Shown here: positions 45,526 to 55,131 of the stretch, one piece after another
Layout of the letters: each line of letters opens with the position of its first letter
How positions within the stretch are numbered: position 1 is the stretch's first letter
NCBI GenBank assembly: GCA_963799455.1
Contig: CAWCXF010000005.1
Coordinates: 277,549-341,548 of the forward strand
Length of the DNA stretch: 64,000 nt
Source of the DNA: CAWCXF01 sp963799455
Lineage (GTDB): Bacteria; Pseudomonadota; Alphaproteobacteria; Rhodobacterales; Rhodobacteraceae
Direction: 5' to 3'
Made by a program: the position numbers and the translations under genes
Notes under the pieces: model-generated
What the model was told of the DNA's origin: nothing
What the model saw: the letters and a program-made list of their open reading frames with translations, nothing else
Database searches by the model: none

Positions 45526-46143
45526 ATGACCGATAGAAGCGGATCCAGCGATGTGATGACCGCATCCGAACATCGCGTCGGCGCCACCCTTCGCCGCCTT
45601 CGCAAGGAGAAGGACCTGTCGCTGCAGGCGCTGTCCGATCGCTCCGGTGTCTCCGTCGGCATGATAAGCCAGGTGGAGCGTGGGCTGGCGAACCCGTCGA
45701 TCCGGCTGCTGACCGCACTTCGCCGGGCGCTCAACGCCTCGATGCAGGAACTCTTCGGCGAGATGCCGGGCGAGGCGGACGCGGCGACCGGCCCCGACCC
45801 GTCCTTCGTGCGCCGGGCCGCGGACCGGCCGACCATAGACCTGGGCAACATCACGAAGGCGCTGCTTACCCCGAGCGACCGCCACAACCTTCAGATCATG
45901 ATCCTGAAGATCGAGCCGGGAGGCGAATCCGGCGGACGCGCGCTGAGCTATCCTGCCGAGAAAGGCGGCCTCGTCCTCTCGGGGGAAATCACCCTGCAGG
46001 TGGACGAGGAGACGACGACGCTGCGCCCCGGCGACAGCGCCGTCTTCGACAGCGCCCGCCCCCACAGCCTCCGCAACCTCGGCGACGAGACTGCTGAACT
46101 GCTCTGGATCATCGGGGCCGTGCAGTTCGACCGACATTTGTAG
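45526..46143 (+). CDS. XRE-cupin transcriptional regulator
   Basis: A 205-residue regulator with an N-terminal XRE helix-turn-helix (VGATLRRLRKEKDLSLQALS, DRSGVSVGMISQVERGLANP, SIRLLTALRRALNASMQELF). A C-terminal cupin ligand-binding domain follows (IMILKIEPGGESGGRALSYP, EKGGLVLSGEITLQVDEETT, LRPGDSAVFDSARPHSLRNL). This architecture is common in regulators of amino-acid and polyamine catabolism (PuuR-like). It is divergent from the ABC operon and leads the FAD-oxidase and dehydrogenase genes, so it likely controls both in response to the substrate. Confidence 0.92.
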   Translation: MTDRSGSSDVMTASEHRVGATLRRLRKEKDLSLQALSDRSGVSVGMISQVERGLANPSIRLLTALRRALNASMQELFGEMPGEADAATGPDPSFVRRAADRPTIDLGNITKALLTPSDRHNLQIMILKIEPGGESGGRALSYPAEKGGLVLSGEITLQVDEETTTLRPGDSAVFDSARPHSLRNLGDETAELLWIIGAVQFDRHL

Positions 46144-46186
46144 ACCCCAAACCTAACCCGACGTCTCGTCGAACCGGGAGAGCGCC

Positions 46187-47497
46187 ATGACCAAGGGCGA
46201 AACTAGCCACAAGACCACCCCCTACTGGTGGGAAGCCGCCCCCGTCGCGTCCCTGCCGGAAAGGCCGGTCGAGAAGACTGCCGATGTCGTCATCGTCGGC
46301 GCGGGATACGCAGGGCTTTGCGCCGGGCTGGCCCTCGCGCGGGGCGGGCGTTCCGTCGTGGCGTTCGACCGGATGCACCCGGGAGAGGGCGCCTCCTCGC
46401 GCAATGGCGGCATCACGAGCGGAAACATCCGTTCGGACTTTACCGCGCTCAGCAAGAAGTTCGGAGAGGATCGTGCCCTTCGGATCGAGGCGGAAGGCAA
46501 GATGGCCCGCGATTTCCTGAATGCGTTCGTCCGCGACGAGGGCCTTGCCTGCGACCTGCAGGTGACCGGCCGCTTCAACGGGGCCATCGGTCGTGAGCAA
46601 TACGATACCGTCGCGCGAAACGCGGAGACGCTGGCCCGCAAGCTGGATGTCGAAAGCTACGCCGTCCCTTACGCCGAGCAGCAAAAGTTCGTCGGCACCG
46701 ATCACTACCGTGGCGGCACGATCCGCATGGATATCGGCGGGCTGCATCCGGCAAGGTTTCACGCGGAGATCCTGCGCATCAGTCGCGCGGCCGGCGTCAG
46801 CGTCCATTCCGATACCGCCGTCACCGCCATCGATCGCCAGCCGGACGGCATCCGCGTCGTCACGTCCCGCGGCACGATCACGGCAAAGCAGGTTCTGGTT
46901 TGCACCAACGGCTACGCCGACGCGGCCGACCCTTGGCTGCGCCGGCGCCTCGTGCCCGTGCGCAGCCGGATCGTCGCCACCGAGGAATTGCCGCAGGAGA
47001 CGATGGATCGCCTGATGCCCAAACGGTCCATGTTCGGCGAGTATCGAAAGGTCGGAAACTATTACCGGCCCTCGCCCGACGGAAAGCGCATCCTGCTCGG
47101 CGGTCGCGATGCGGTCCAGTCCGGCCCCTCGGAGGCGGGAGCCGAAGCGTTGCGCGGCGAGATCGTCAAGCTCTTTCCGGAACTTCGGGACGTGCGGCTG
47201 ACGCATAGTTGGTGGGGCCTGGTGGCCATGCACCGCGATATGCTTCCGCGCATCTTCGAGCGGGACGGAGTGACCTATGCGACCGGCTTCTGCGGCTCCG
47301 GCGTGGTCTGGGCGCCGTGGATCGGGCACCGTGCGGCTTACAGGATGATGGGAGACGCGGTGCAGGGTGCGTCGGCCTTCGACTTCCGCCCCCCGCCGTT
47401 CATACCGCTCTACGCGGGGAAACCGTGGTTCATGCCGGCACTCATCTCGCTCTACCGTCGACAGGACCAAAAGGCCTTCGCCCGTGCGACACGCTGA
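46187..47497 (+). CDS. FAD-dependent amine/amino-acid oxidoreductase (DAO family)
   Basis: A 436-residue flavoprotein of the DadA / PuuB / glycine-oxidase group. KTADVVIVGAGYAGLCAGLA is the Rossmann FAD motif; AFDRMHPGEGASSRNGGITS resembles the S-x-R-N-G-G loop of gamma-glutamylputrescine oxidases. GGTIRMDIGGLHPARFHAEI, VLVCTNGYADAADPWLRRRL and RLVPVRSRIVATEELP follow. The C-terminal FAD-binding stretch is THSWWGLVAMHRDMLPRI and YATGFCGSGVVWAPWIGH. GAGAG before the ATG fits a ribosome binding site. It probably oxidises an amine or amino acid to an imine, giving an aldehyde or oxo acid. The substrate is inferred only from neighbours. Confidence 0.9.
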   Translation: MTKGETSHKTTPYWWEAAPVASLPERPVEKTADVVIVGAGYAGLCAGLALARGGRSVVAFDRMHPGEGASSRNGGITSGNIRSDFTALSKKFGEDRALRIEAEGKMARDFLNAFVRDEGLACDLQVTGRFNGAIGREQYDTVARNAETLARKLDVESYAVPYAEQQKFVGTDHYRGGTIRMDIGGLHPARFHAEILRISRAAGVSVHSDTAVTAIDRQPDGIRVVTSRGTITAKQVLVCTNGYADAADPWLRRRLVPVRSRIVATEELPQETMDRLMPKRSMFGEYRKVGNYYRPSPDGKRILLGGRDAVQSGPSEAGAEALRGEIVKLFPELRDVRLTHSWWGLVAMHRDMLPRIFERDGVTYATGFCGSGVVWAPWIGHRAAYRMMGDAVQGASAFDFRPPPFIPLYAGKPWFMPALISLYRRQDQKAFARATR

Positions 47498-47527
47498 TCC
47501 TCGAACGCCGACAGGGAGGGTTGCACG

Positions 47528-48454
47528 ATGACGTTCCTGATGATCTCCCACGCCAACCGGGTCCGGGCCTTCGCGGAGGCCTTCGCGCGGGACCTGCCCG
47601 AGATACCCTTCGCAAGCGACCCCGAGGCGGTGGACCCGGCGGAGGTGCGGTTCCTGATGTGCTGGCGCTTTCCCGAGGATTTCGCCGATACGTATCCGAA
47701 CCTTGAGGTGGTGTTCTCCACCGGTGCCGGTATCGATCAGGTCATGGATGTTCCGCTGCCGCCCCATGTTCGTCTCGTCCGCATGATCGACAGCGGTAAT
47801 GCCGCGCTGGTACGGGACTATGTCGTCATGTCGGTGCTCGCCCTTCATCGTGACCTGCCGGCATACCTCCGGCAGCAGCGTGAGCGGCTGTGGAACGTGC
47901 GCGAATTCGTCTGGTCCGATCAGCGCCGGGTAGGGTTCCTGGGGCTCGGCGAGATGACCCATGCCCCGATCAGGATTCTCGGTGACATGGGTTTCCGTCT
48001 CATGGGATGGAGCCGTTCCCCGAAACAGATGGAGGATGTCCGGACGTACCACGGCCTCGACGGCCTTGCACGGATGGTCCGGGAGACAGACATCCTCGTC
48101 TGCCTTCTCCCATTGACGCACGAAACGCGAGGCATTCTCAACGCCGATCTCTTCGCCCAGCTACCTGAGGGCGCGGCCTTGGTTCAGGCCGGTCGTGGAG
48201 GGCATCTCGATCAGGCAGCGCTGCTGTCGTCTCTCGACAGCGGTCGACTGTCGGCCGCGTTCCTCGACGTGACCGACCCCGAGCCTCTGCCCTCGGACAG
48301 CCCCCTCTGGACTCATCCGAAAATCATCCTGACACCGCATGTCGCCGGCAACACGCGCGCCGAAAGCGCGGCGTCCGCCACGGCCCTCAACCTCCGCAGG
48401 TATCTCGACGGCAAAGTCATGCAGGGGCTGGTCGAACCTGGCCGGGGATATTGA
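47528..48454 (+). CDS. D-2-hydroxyacid dehydrogenase (GhrA-like)
   Basis: A 308-residue NAD(P)-dependent enzyme resembling glyoxylate/hydroxypyruvate reductase A. The catalytic domain has VVFSTGAGIDQVMDVPLPPH. The Rossmann motif is GFLGLGEMTHAPIRILGDMG, where the third Gly of GxGxxG is Thr144, unusual for the family. MGWSRSPKQMEDVRTYHG and ILVCLLPLTHETRGILNADL follow. The catalytic residues are Arg in ALVQAGRGGHLD, Glu in LDVTDPEPLPSD and His in ILTPHVAGNTRAES. It lies 30 bases after the FAD-oxidase gene, so it is in the same operon. A role reducing a 2-oxo acid such as glyoxylate made by the oxidase is plausible but inferred. Confidence 0.9.
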   Translation: MTFLMISHANRVRAFAEAFARDLPEIPFASDPEAVDPAEVRFLMCWRFPEDFADTYPNLEVVFSTGAGIDQVMDVPLPPHVRLVRMIDSGNAALVRDYVVMSVLALHRDLPAYLRQQRERLWNVREFVWSDQRRVGFLGLGEMTHAPIRILGDMGFRLMGWSRSPKQMEDVRTYHGLDGLARMVRETDILVCLLPLTHETRGILNADLFAQLPEGAALVQAGRGGHLDQAALLSSLDSGRLSAAFLDVTDPEPLPSDSPLWTHPKIILTPHVAGNTRAESAASATALNLRRYLDGKVMQGLVEPGRGY

Positions 48455-48784
48455 GCGCACAGACCTGGCGGCCTGATCTGCCCCCCTGAAAAGCTTTCTA
48501 ATCGCGCTGGTCCAGCTGGCTGATTGAAGTCTGTGCACACGCCGGGTTCATGGTTCTCTCCGCGGTCGGTCTCGGTGAACCGCCGCATGTTGGCGTCAGT
48601 TGGTCGGATCGAGCGAAGTGGTCCTCGTGGTTGTCATTGGCACCGCATTTTCAGGGACGGCCTGATCCGCGACAAATATGTCCCGGCGGGGACGCATCCG
48701 ATGAAGTCAACCAGTCGACCGGCACGGCAATGGCTATGCCGTCGCCTCCTGACTCCAACGGAATGGGGTATGGGTCTTCTGATC
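48455..48784. other. Gene-free stretch left of the IS3 element
   Basis: This 330-base stretch has no recognisable gene. The motif GATCTGCCCCCCTGAAAAGC near 48475 resembles the ends of some IS3-family elements and might be a solo terminus, but no partner was found. Confidence 0.4.
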
Positions 48785-48807
48785 TTCCCCCGGTCCGGCG
48801 GACACGG

Positions 48808-49706
48808 TTAGGCCGCCATTCGCTCGATGTCGGCCGGTGATCTGTAGCCGAGGGCCGAATGGAGGCGCCTCGAGTTGTAGAAGGCCTCGATGTATCCGAA
48901 CGGAGTCCCTTCGTGCCTCGTCGCGTGTGGCGGAGATACGATGGTGAACGCGCTCGACCCTGAGTGTGTGGAAGAAGCTCTCCATCGGCGCGTTGTCGAG
49001 GCAGTTGCCGCGCCGGCTCATCGGGGGCGTAATGCCGGCGGCGGCAAGGACTTGGCGATACGCGTCGGGTGCGTATTGGACGCCGCGATCCGAGTGTTGG
49101 ATGAGGCCCGGGGGCGGGCGCTGCCGCTCGATGGCTATGCGCAGCGCTTCGACGGCGGTCGTTCATCGTAGCGCCATCGGTCCGAGCCCGATGGACGGCG
49201 GCATGCAAGGTCTCGCGCATGGCCCAGCCAACGACCTTGCGGGTGTGCATGTCGATCAGCGCGGCGAGATAGAGCCGGCCCTCGCCGGTCGGGATGCAGG
49301 TCCAATCCGTGAGCCAAACTTGGTTCGGCGCCATCGCCGTGAAGTTCCGGCCGATCCTGTTCGGCGCGATCGGATAGGAATGGCGGCTGTCCGTCGTGCG
49401 CATGCGGCGAGGCAGCGCGGCCAGCCCGCGAAGGCCCCCTGCGCGCATGAGCCGGGCAACACGGTTGCGTCCGATACTCCGGCCGAGAGTGCGCAGCACC
49501 GCGTGGAGGCGGGGCGCGCCATAGACGCCGCCGCTCTCGGCATGGATGTGTCGGATCTCGGTCGAGAGGGTGCGATCCTCGCAGGACCGACGGCTCTCCG
49601 GACGAGGTCGCCATGCATAATATCCGCTCGCCGACACCCCCATCACACGGCACATCGTTCTGATCGGCCACACGCCGCGATGCTCATCCATTGCCCAGCA
49701 GGGCAT
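48808..49706 (-). pseudogene. IS3-family orfB (integrase), frameshifted
   Basis: The N-terminal part is clean: GVSASGYYAWRPRPESRRSC, HIHAESGGVYGAPRLHAVLR, NRVARLMRAGGLRGLAALPR, and NQVWLTDWTCIPTGEGRLYL with AALIDMHTRKVVGWAMRE (first catalytic Asp). After one or more shifts near 49150 it continues SRRGNCLDNAPMESFFHTLR (catalytic Glu region). A further shift leads to YIEAFYNSRRLHSALGYRSP and ADIERMAA, with a stop at 48808-48810. The fragments keep order and all signature motifs, so one or two base corrections might restore an active integrase. Confidence 0.87.
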
Positions 49707-49743
49707 CGCGCAGCGATGTCCCGGGAGGAGACGAACCCGAAGA

Positions 49744-50064
49744 TCATCGGGTGGCCCCGCCGAAGATGAGCGCAGCCTTTTTCAGGATATCACGCTCCGT
49801 CTCCGCGCGGTGCAGCTCGCGTTCGAGACGCGCGTTCTCCGCCGCCAGGTCGGCCGGGGACGGCGTCACGGATACGGGCGCCGGCCGCCGCGATGTCGAA
49901 GCTGCGGCACCGCCGCCGAACCGTGCGATCCAGCGCCGGAGCACCGTCTCATACAGGCCCAGCTCCTCCGCTACCGCGATGGTCGTCATCCCGCTCATCC
50001 TGACGCGATCCACCGCCTCCCGCTTGAACGCGTCCGGGAACCCTCGCCGCTTCCGTTCCGTCAT
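49744..50064 (-). CDS. IS3-family orfA
   Basis: A 106-residue helix-turn-helix protein MTERKRRGFPDAFKREAVDR, with TTIAVAEELGLYETVLRRWI as the DNA-binding helices and a leucine-zipper tail ADLAAENARLERELHRAETE. It ends at ILKKAALIFGGATR, where AAAAAGG provides the slippery site for making OrfAB. It is intact. Products of this gene normally regulate and, when fused to OrfB, form the transposase. Confidence 0.92.
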   Translation of the reverse strand: MTERKRRGFPDAFKREAVDRVRMSGMTTIAVAEELGLYETVLRRWIARFGGGAAASTSRRPAPVSVTPSPADLAAENARLERELHRAETERDILKKAALIFGGATR

Positions 50065-50347
50065 CCGACACTCCTATCCAAGTCTCATCGTCCCTATCGG
50101 GGCGTCCACTGGACCGGGGAAGATCAGGACTACGAGGGCGTCTACCTGCACGCGTGGGAAACTGGCCCGGAGGCACGGACAGGGCCGCGAGGCCGCATCG
50201 AATTCGGCAACCGAAAGCGCCCGCATTCCGGCGAGCCGCCAGCAAGGCCTACCGAGAGAGAGGCCCCAACACGCAACCCGATCGGCAGGAGCCGAGCGTA
50301 GCTCGGAAACCGACAGATCCTGTTCAGGGAGCGGGGAGCACCTCGGT
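50065..50347. other. Spacer right of the IS3 element
   Basis: About 280 bases hold no recognised gene; the right end of the IS3 element lies in the first bases. Nothing else could be assigned. Confidence 0.4.
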
Positions 50348-51845
50348 CTACCGGTGGCCGGCCCATCCCCGGTCGTCGGTGAACGCACGACCTGCGGAGA
50401 TCCTTGCGGCTGTGTACGCGTCGGGCAGATCATCGAGCGGGGCGAGCGGCTTGCCCGAGGCTGCCAGGAGGATGTTGGTACGTCCCGAGGAATTCATGGT
50501 GCCCTGCGTCGCTTCCACGTACGGATAGAGGTGGCCGAGGATGGCGTGAACGCCGCGGGCCAATCGGCCGTCGGGTGCGTCGATCAGGTTCACGTAGACC
50601 GGACCGTCCACGAGTCCCCGGAGGCGTTCGAAGGTTTCCTGCGTGACGAGATGGGCCGGAACCGAGTTCGACGAGAACGCATCCATCACGGCGGCGTCGA
50701 AGCGGTCCTCCGTCTCGTTCAGGTAGACCCGGCCGTCGGCATGGACGATGCCGAGCCGCTCCGTCGAAACCTGACCGTCGCGGTTCGCATCGTAGCCTGT
50801 CCGCTCGATCATCGCCCCCGCCCGAGGCATGTGCCGCTGCACGACCTGCGTCACGAGCGGATCGATCTCCACCGCGATGGCCCGGGCGTCCGGGCGCGAA
50901 GCAAGAAGCTTCGTGGGGAGCGTGTAGCCGCCCCCGCCGACGAACAGGACGGACGGCGCCGGGCCCAGATCGCGGTCCATCCGCGCCCAGAGCCACTGCG
51001 TGTAGGTCAACGCAAGCTCGGGCGACTTGCCGGTCCGATCATCACCGGGGCCGATCCGCTCGGCGGCCTGCGTGATGCCGTCCGAGTAGAGGCGAACCTC
51101 ATTGCCGTTGCGTACGACATGGAGACAGGACAGTCCTGACTCGTACTCGCAGATCGACCCCCCGGCGATCCCTGCCAGGGCAACGAACGCCGCGCCCCCG
51201 ATCACCACGCCGGAACGCGGCTCCCTCGCGCGGTCGTCCGGTTCCGCCGGACCCGCCGGCGCCCAGGGCCGGATCGGCCCGTATGAAGGGCAAGCAAAGA
51301 AGCGTCGCGGCCCCGCAGGCGGCGAAGGTGGCCGCCGAACCGAAGAGGGGGAGAGCGATGAAACCGGCCAGGATCGCGCCCAGGATTGCACCCGACGACC
51401 CGGCCGCCAGAACCAGCCCCAGCGACGAGCCCTCCCGGCCCGGACGGGCCTCGACGGCAAGCTTGGCCAGGAATGGCGAGGGGACACTGATCAGGATCGA
51501 TGCGGGGAAGAAGGCCGCAAAGACGCTGAGCAGCATTCCTGCGGTTCCCCGCGCGCCCAGGGCATCGAGCAGGCCGAGAACGGTCGGGGACAGCGCCATC
51601 AGGACGGCTGCCCCGACCAGCGCGCTCTTGACGTTGCCGACCGCCGTCGGGCGGTCACGTTCGGCGATGAACCCTCCGAAGGCGCTGCCGAGCGAGAAGC
51701 CGGCCAGGACGGTCGCGATGACGGCGGTCCATGTCAGCAGCGAGGTTCCGAAGAAGGGTGCCAGAACCCGCCCGGCCGCGATCTCGTAGGTCAGCCCTAT
51801 TGCGGACAGCACGAGTATGAGGCCGATCGTGATCCAGAACCGCAT
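50348..51845 (-). CDS. Fused membrane / spermidine-synthase-like protein, one frameshift
   Basis: This two-part protein has about 498 residues after repair. The N-terminal half, from MRFWITIGLILVLSAIGLTY, has about seven membrane helices (LLTWTAVIATVLAGFSLGSA, ALVGAAVLMALSPTVLGLLD, LLSVFAAFFPASILISVPSP). A shift near 51240 leads to VVIGGAAFVALAGIAGG. The soluble SAM-binding spermidine-synthase fold then starts with NGNEVRLYSDGITQAAERIG. Its nucleotide-binding motif is VLFVGGGGYTLPTKLLASRP, then AIAVEIDPLVTQVVQRHMPR and GIVHADGRVYLNETEDRFDA. AVMDAFSSNSVPAHLVTQET follows. Such fused MFS/spermidine-synthase proteins are widespread; their reaction is generally unproven. Its 5' region is followed by a decayed IS3 fragment. 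Confidence 0.85.
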
Positions 51846-52299
51846 GGTCGCCTCCCCTGCACCCGACAGGACGGTATCGCGCCCGCCCGCGAGGAACTCT
51901 GGCGCAAGCCGACAGGCGAACTCCGTTCCGTGCGATCCACGTAGGTCCGCAGCTCGGCAAGGGCAACTTCGCCTGCCCTGCCGACACGTTCCGATGGTGC
52001 AGCAGGTGCCGATGAGCGGCCCCGCGAGACTGTGCCGCGGCATCCGACAACCTCACGCAGTTCCGAGATCGGCCAGAAGGAGACGGCTCTTCGGCGATGG
52101 CGACTGAAAGCGGCCTCGTGACGTCGGCCGGACTGCAACGCGCGGCGAAAGTCATGTCCGACCTCCGCGAAAAATCGCGTGGGCTCCGGTCGGGTCGCGG
52201 GAACCTTCGCGCGACATCGCAACCTCCACGGGGTCGGAATGCGCGCTGTTCGACAAAGCGCGGACCTCGTTCCAGACCGGGTTTCGGTTGCTGTTCGCG
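51846..52299. other. Upstream region of the fused synthase, no gene recognised
   Basis: About 450 bases separate the start at 51845 from a decayed IS3 orfA. Weakly coding-like frames are arginine-rich and unrecognised. The promoter of the fused protein should be here, but no clear boxes were seen. Confidence 0.4.
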
Positions 52300-52540
52300 T
52301 TTTCTCGAGCGTGAGATCGGAGATCGCCTTCCACACCGCCCGTTCTTCTTCCCAAGCTCCTTAAGGCGCATCATCAGGCCGGTTTTCAGCCCGCCGATCT
52401 CCTTGCGCCAGCGGTACTCGGTGAACGGCGTCACCCCGGTCGACCGCACCGGCTCGGCCACCAATCGGGGGCGCGATACCACCACCTCGACCCGCCGTAG
52501 CGTCGCGACGATCTCCTCCGGCCTGCGCCTCTTCTGGCCT
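52300..52540 (-). pseudogene. IS3-family orfA relic
   Basis: KRRRPEEIVATLRRVEVVVS, RPRLVAEPVRSTGVTPFTEY, RWRKEIGGLKTGLMMRLKEL and GKKNGRCGRRSPISRSRK follow IS3-type OrfA. They correspond to the helix-turn-helix, the YRWRKEYGGLK block and the start of the zipper. A further piece, AISDLTLEK, lies in another frame. The start codon and orfB are missing. It is a dead fragment of a different IS3 subgroup from the element at 48785-50085. Confidence 0.7.
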
Positions 52541-53046
52541 GTTTCTTCCTCCTCGTTGGCTCGAAAGCCTGCTTCAGAGAAGGCCATCTCTGAGGGGCAG
52601 GCCGATACGCGAAAGTTCGACGTGTCCCGTCCTGCCGGGCGACAGGACATCCGGACGGGCAATGGACGATGCGGATCGTAAACACCGGCGTTCAGGACGC
52701 GAACCGACAGGAACCACCGCGCCTGATAACGACCTGGACCGCGCATGACCCTCATCAAGCGATAAGCATGCCGTTCAGATCGCGCATCGGCGACGTACCG
52801 GGGAAGCGAATGCCGTGACGACGGCCGGACCCCTCCCTTGTACGCGGCTCCATCCGGCGAAAAAGGACGCACACGCGATTTCCGCGGCGGCGGCAGGTCG
52901 CTGTCCGGGAACCGCGGCGGCCACAGGGCAACCTGTCCAAAAGGCTGTCCCTCTGCGGAACGTCGCCTCCGGCGCGCCGCACCCGGACGCCTTGCATGCC
53001 GCGGCCGACCCGCCACATAGGCCGCATACTGATCCGGAGGTGCACC
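52541..53046. other. Gene-free stretch before the rhodanese gene
   Basis: About 500 bases without a recognisable gene. The last part should contain the promoter of the sulfur module; AGGTGCACC before the ATG at 53047 includes a plausible GGAGG-like ribosome binding site (CGGAGGTG). Confidence 0.4.
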
Positions 53047-53988
53047 ATGCCCGTGACCACACGCCTGTCCCTGTCGCTCGCGGCGGGTCTTCTTTTCGGC
53101 ACCGCCGCCGAGGCGCAGGATGCCGTGTTCGGCCCGCTCGTCTCCCCCGCGTCGCTGCAGGCCGCTCTCGACCAGGTCGAGGTGATCGACATTCGCGCGG
53201 GCGGCGACGACGGCTATGGCGGCGGCCATCTTGCCGGCGCGCTGAGCGCGCCCTACGGCCTGTTTCGCGGCCCCGACGACAATCCCGGCGAGGTCCCCTC
53301 CGAGGACGCGCTGACGGAGACGCTTCGCGGCCTGGGTCTCGTCCCCTCCTCCCGGGTGGTCATCGCCTACCAAGGCGAGGATGCCACCGACTTCGGCGCG
53401 GCCGCGCGGGTCTACTGGACGCTGAAATCGAGCGGCTTCGAGGAGATATCGATCCTGAACGGCGGGCTCAACGCCTGGACCGAAGCCGGGTTCGAACTGT
53501 CGACCGATCCGGTCGAGGTCGAGCCCTCGGACGTGGTGGTGACGTGGGACGAGCGCTGGACGGCCACCGTCGAGGACGTGCAGGCGGCCATCGGCGAGGA
53601 CGACGCGCTTCTGCTCGACGCGCGGCCCGAAGGCTTCTGGAAGGGTGAACAGGCCCACGCGGCGGCCGCGAAGCCCGGCACGATCCCCCAGTCGGAGTTC
53701 TTCGAACATTCGGGCTGGTTCTCGGACGGGCCGGCCATCGTCGATGCCGGGGCGGCCATGGCGCTCGCCGAAGCGCAGGACTTCACGGGCGCGGATCGCA
53801 TCATCTCGTTCTGCAACACCGGCCACTGGGCGGCGACGAACTGGTTCGCGCTGTCGGAGCTTGCCGGCCTCGACGAGGTGAGGCTCTACCCCGAAAGCGT
53901 GGTCGGCTGGTCCAACGCGGGCTATGACATGGCGAACGTGCCCGGTCCGATCCGCACGTTCTGGAACCAGGTGAAATCGGCGTTCTGA
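53047..53988 (+). CDS. Exported rhodanese-domain sulfurtransferase
   Basis: A 313-residue protein with a Sec signal (TRLSLSLAAGLLFGTAAEAQ) and two rhodanese domains. The first (VEVIDIRAGGDDGYGGGHLA, VVIAYQGEDATDFGAAARVY) lacks the active cysteine. The second has LLLDARPEGFWKGEQAHAAA and the active loop ISFCNTGHWAATNWFALSEL with its Cys. This is the architecture of thiosulfate / 3-mercaptopyruvate sulfurtransferases acting in the periplasm. It transfers a sulfane sulfur to an acceptor. CGGAGG precedes the start. It lies 20 bases before a YeeE-type sulfur channel, so the pair probably handles thiosulfate or a related sulfur species. Confidence 0.92.
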   Translation: MPVTTRLSLSLAAGLLFGTAAEAQDAVFGPLVSPASLQAALDQVEVIDIRAGGDDGYGGGHLAGALSAPYGLFRGPDDNPGEVPSEDALTETLRGLGLVPSSRVVIAYQGEDATDFGAAARVYWTLKSSGFEEISILNGGLNAWTEAGFELSTDPVEVEPSDVVVTWDERWTATVEDVQAAIGEDDALLLDARPEGFWKGEQAHAAAAKPGTIPQSEFFEHSGWFSDGPAIVDAGAAMALAEAQDFTGADRIISFCNTGHWAATNWFALSELAGLDEVRLYPESVVGWSNAGYDMANVPGPIRTFWNQVKSAF

Positions 53989-54008
53989 GCGCCACCAAGG
54001 AGGCGCGC

Positions 54009-55130
54009 ATGGCCAGTCCCGCCGCAATCATGCCGCAGAGCGGTGCCCCCGCGCTGACGCGCGCCGCCCTGATCGGGGCGGCGTTGACCCTCGCGCTGGC
54101 CGTCGCTGTCCTGGTCGGGGTCCGGTACGGTCTCCTGATCCTGATCGGACTGGGCTTCGGCATCACGTTGGAAGGGTTCCGCTTCGGCTTCGCGGGCCCC
54201 TGGCGGCGGATGATCACCGAACGCGACCCGGGCGGGCTGCTCGGGCATCTTCTGGCCATCGGCCTCGTCGCGGTGGTGGCCATCCCGCTTCTGGCCGTCT
54301 CGGGGCCGGCGCTGGTCGGGGCGCATGCGCCCGTGGGGATCGCCATGATCGCCGGAGCCTTCGTGTTCGGCGCTGCCATGCAGGTGGTCATGGGCTGCGG
54401 ATCGGGTTCTCTGGTCAATGCCGGGTCGGGCAATCCGGTCGGCGTCGTCGCCCTGCCGTTCTTTGCCATCGGGTCGTTCCTTGGCGCCTACAACCTGATC
54501 TGGTGGTCGTCGCTCGGGTCCCTGCCGGTCATGGTTCTCGACGGCGCGGATGGCTTGGCGATCACCCTCGCCGGGCTGGCGGCCGTCGCCGCGTTCGCGC
54601 TGTGGCTCGCGCCGTCCGAACTGCGGCGCATCCCCGCCCGCTACGTCTGGGCGGCGCTGTTCCTCGCGGTCTTCGCCCTTCTCAACATCGTCGTGGCCGG
54701 CCAGCCTTGGGGCGTTGTCTACGGCCTCGGCCTCTGGGCGGCGAAGGGGGCGACGGCCCTCGACATCCCGACCGAGCCCTCGGCCTTCTGGGGGTTGCCG
54801 GCGAACCAGGCACGGATCGCGGAAAGCCTGCTGACCGACGTGACCTCCCTGACCAATCTGGGCCTCATCGGCGGGGCGCTTCTGGTCACCGTCTGGCGCG
54901 GCGGCCTGTCGGCGGACCTGCCGCGCATGCCCGCGCGGGCCTGGGTCACGGTGATGGTGATGGGCCTCGTCCTGGGGTACTCCTCCCGCATCGCCTTCGG
55001 CTGCAACGTGGGCGCCTTCTTCTCCGGCATATCCACGGGCTCGCTGCACGGCTGGGTGTGGTTCGCCGCCGGGTTCACCGGATCCATCGTGGGGGTGAAG
55101 CTGCGCCCCCGGCTCGGGATGGGAGGGTGA
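54009..55130 (+). CDS. YeeE/YedE (TsuA-type) sulfur-compound channel
   Basis: A 373-residue membrane protein of the YeeE/YedE (DUF395) family, whose member TsuA carries thiosulfate. About nine to ten helices are seen. Family-typical cysteine motifs are kept: MQVVMGCGSGSLVNAGSGNP and RIAFGCNVGAFFSGISTGSL followed by HGWVWFAAGFTGSIVGVKLR. LLILIGLGFGITLEGFRFGF is the usual first block. In TsuA these cysteines bind thiosulfate along the pore. It is directly behind a periplasmic rhodanese and one base before a small gene, so all three are likely one operon for sulfur import or sulfane transfer. Confidence 0.92.
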   Translation: MASPAAIMPQSGAPALTRAALIGAALTLALAVAVLVGVRYGLLILIGLGFGITLEGFRFGFAGPWRRMITERDPGGLLGHLLAIGLVAVVAIPLLAVSGPALVGAHAPVGIAMIAGAFVFGAAMQVVMGCGSGSLVNAGSGNPVGVVALPFFAIGSFLGAYNLIWWSSLGSLPVMVLDGADGLAITLAGLAAVAAFALWLAPSELRRIPARYVWAALFLAVFALLNIVVAGQPWGVVYGLGLWAAKGATALDIPTEPSAFWGLPANQARIAESLLTDVTSLTNLGLIGGALLVTVWRGGLSADLPRMPARAWVTVMVMGLVLGYSSRIAFGCNVGAFFSGISTGSLHGWVWFAAGFTGSIVGVKLRPRLGMGG

Positions 55131-55131
55131 C

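Larger units (their letters stand above)
48785..50085 (-). mobile_element. IS3-family element, about 1.3 kb
   Basis: orfA (49744-50064) and orfB (48808-49706) lie on the minus strand in the standard IS3 arrangement. The slippery AAAAAGG stretch near the end of orfA fits programmed -1 frameshifting. Exact termini were not resolved; ends are estimated from gene positions and from GTGTCGGATG near 50075 and GTCCGGCGGACAC near 48792. No target duplication could be assigned. Confidence 0.75.

Noticed and set aside
48470..48500. Solo terminus of a further IS3-type element
   Set aside because: Only a short resemblance to IS3 ends; no partner end, no transposase and no duplication were found.
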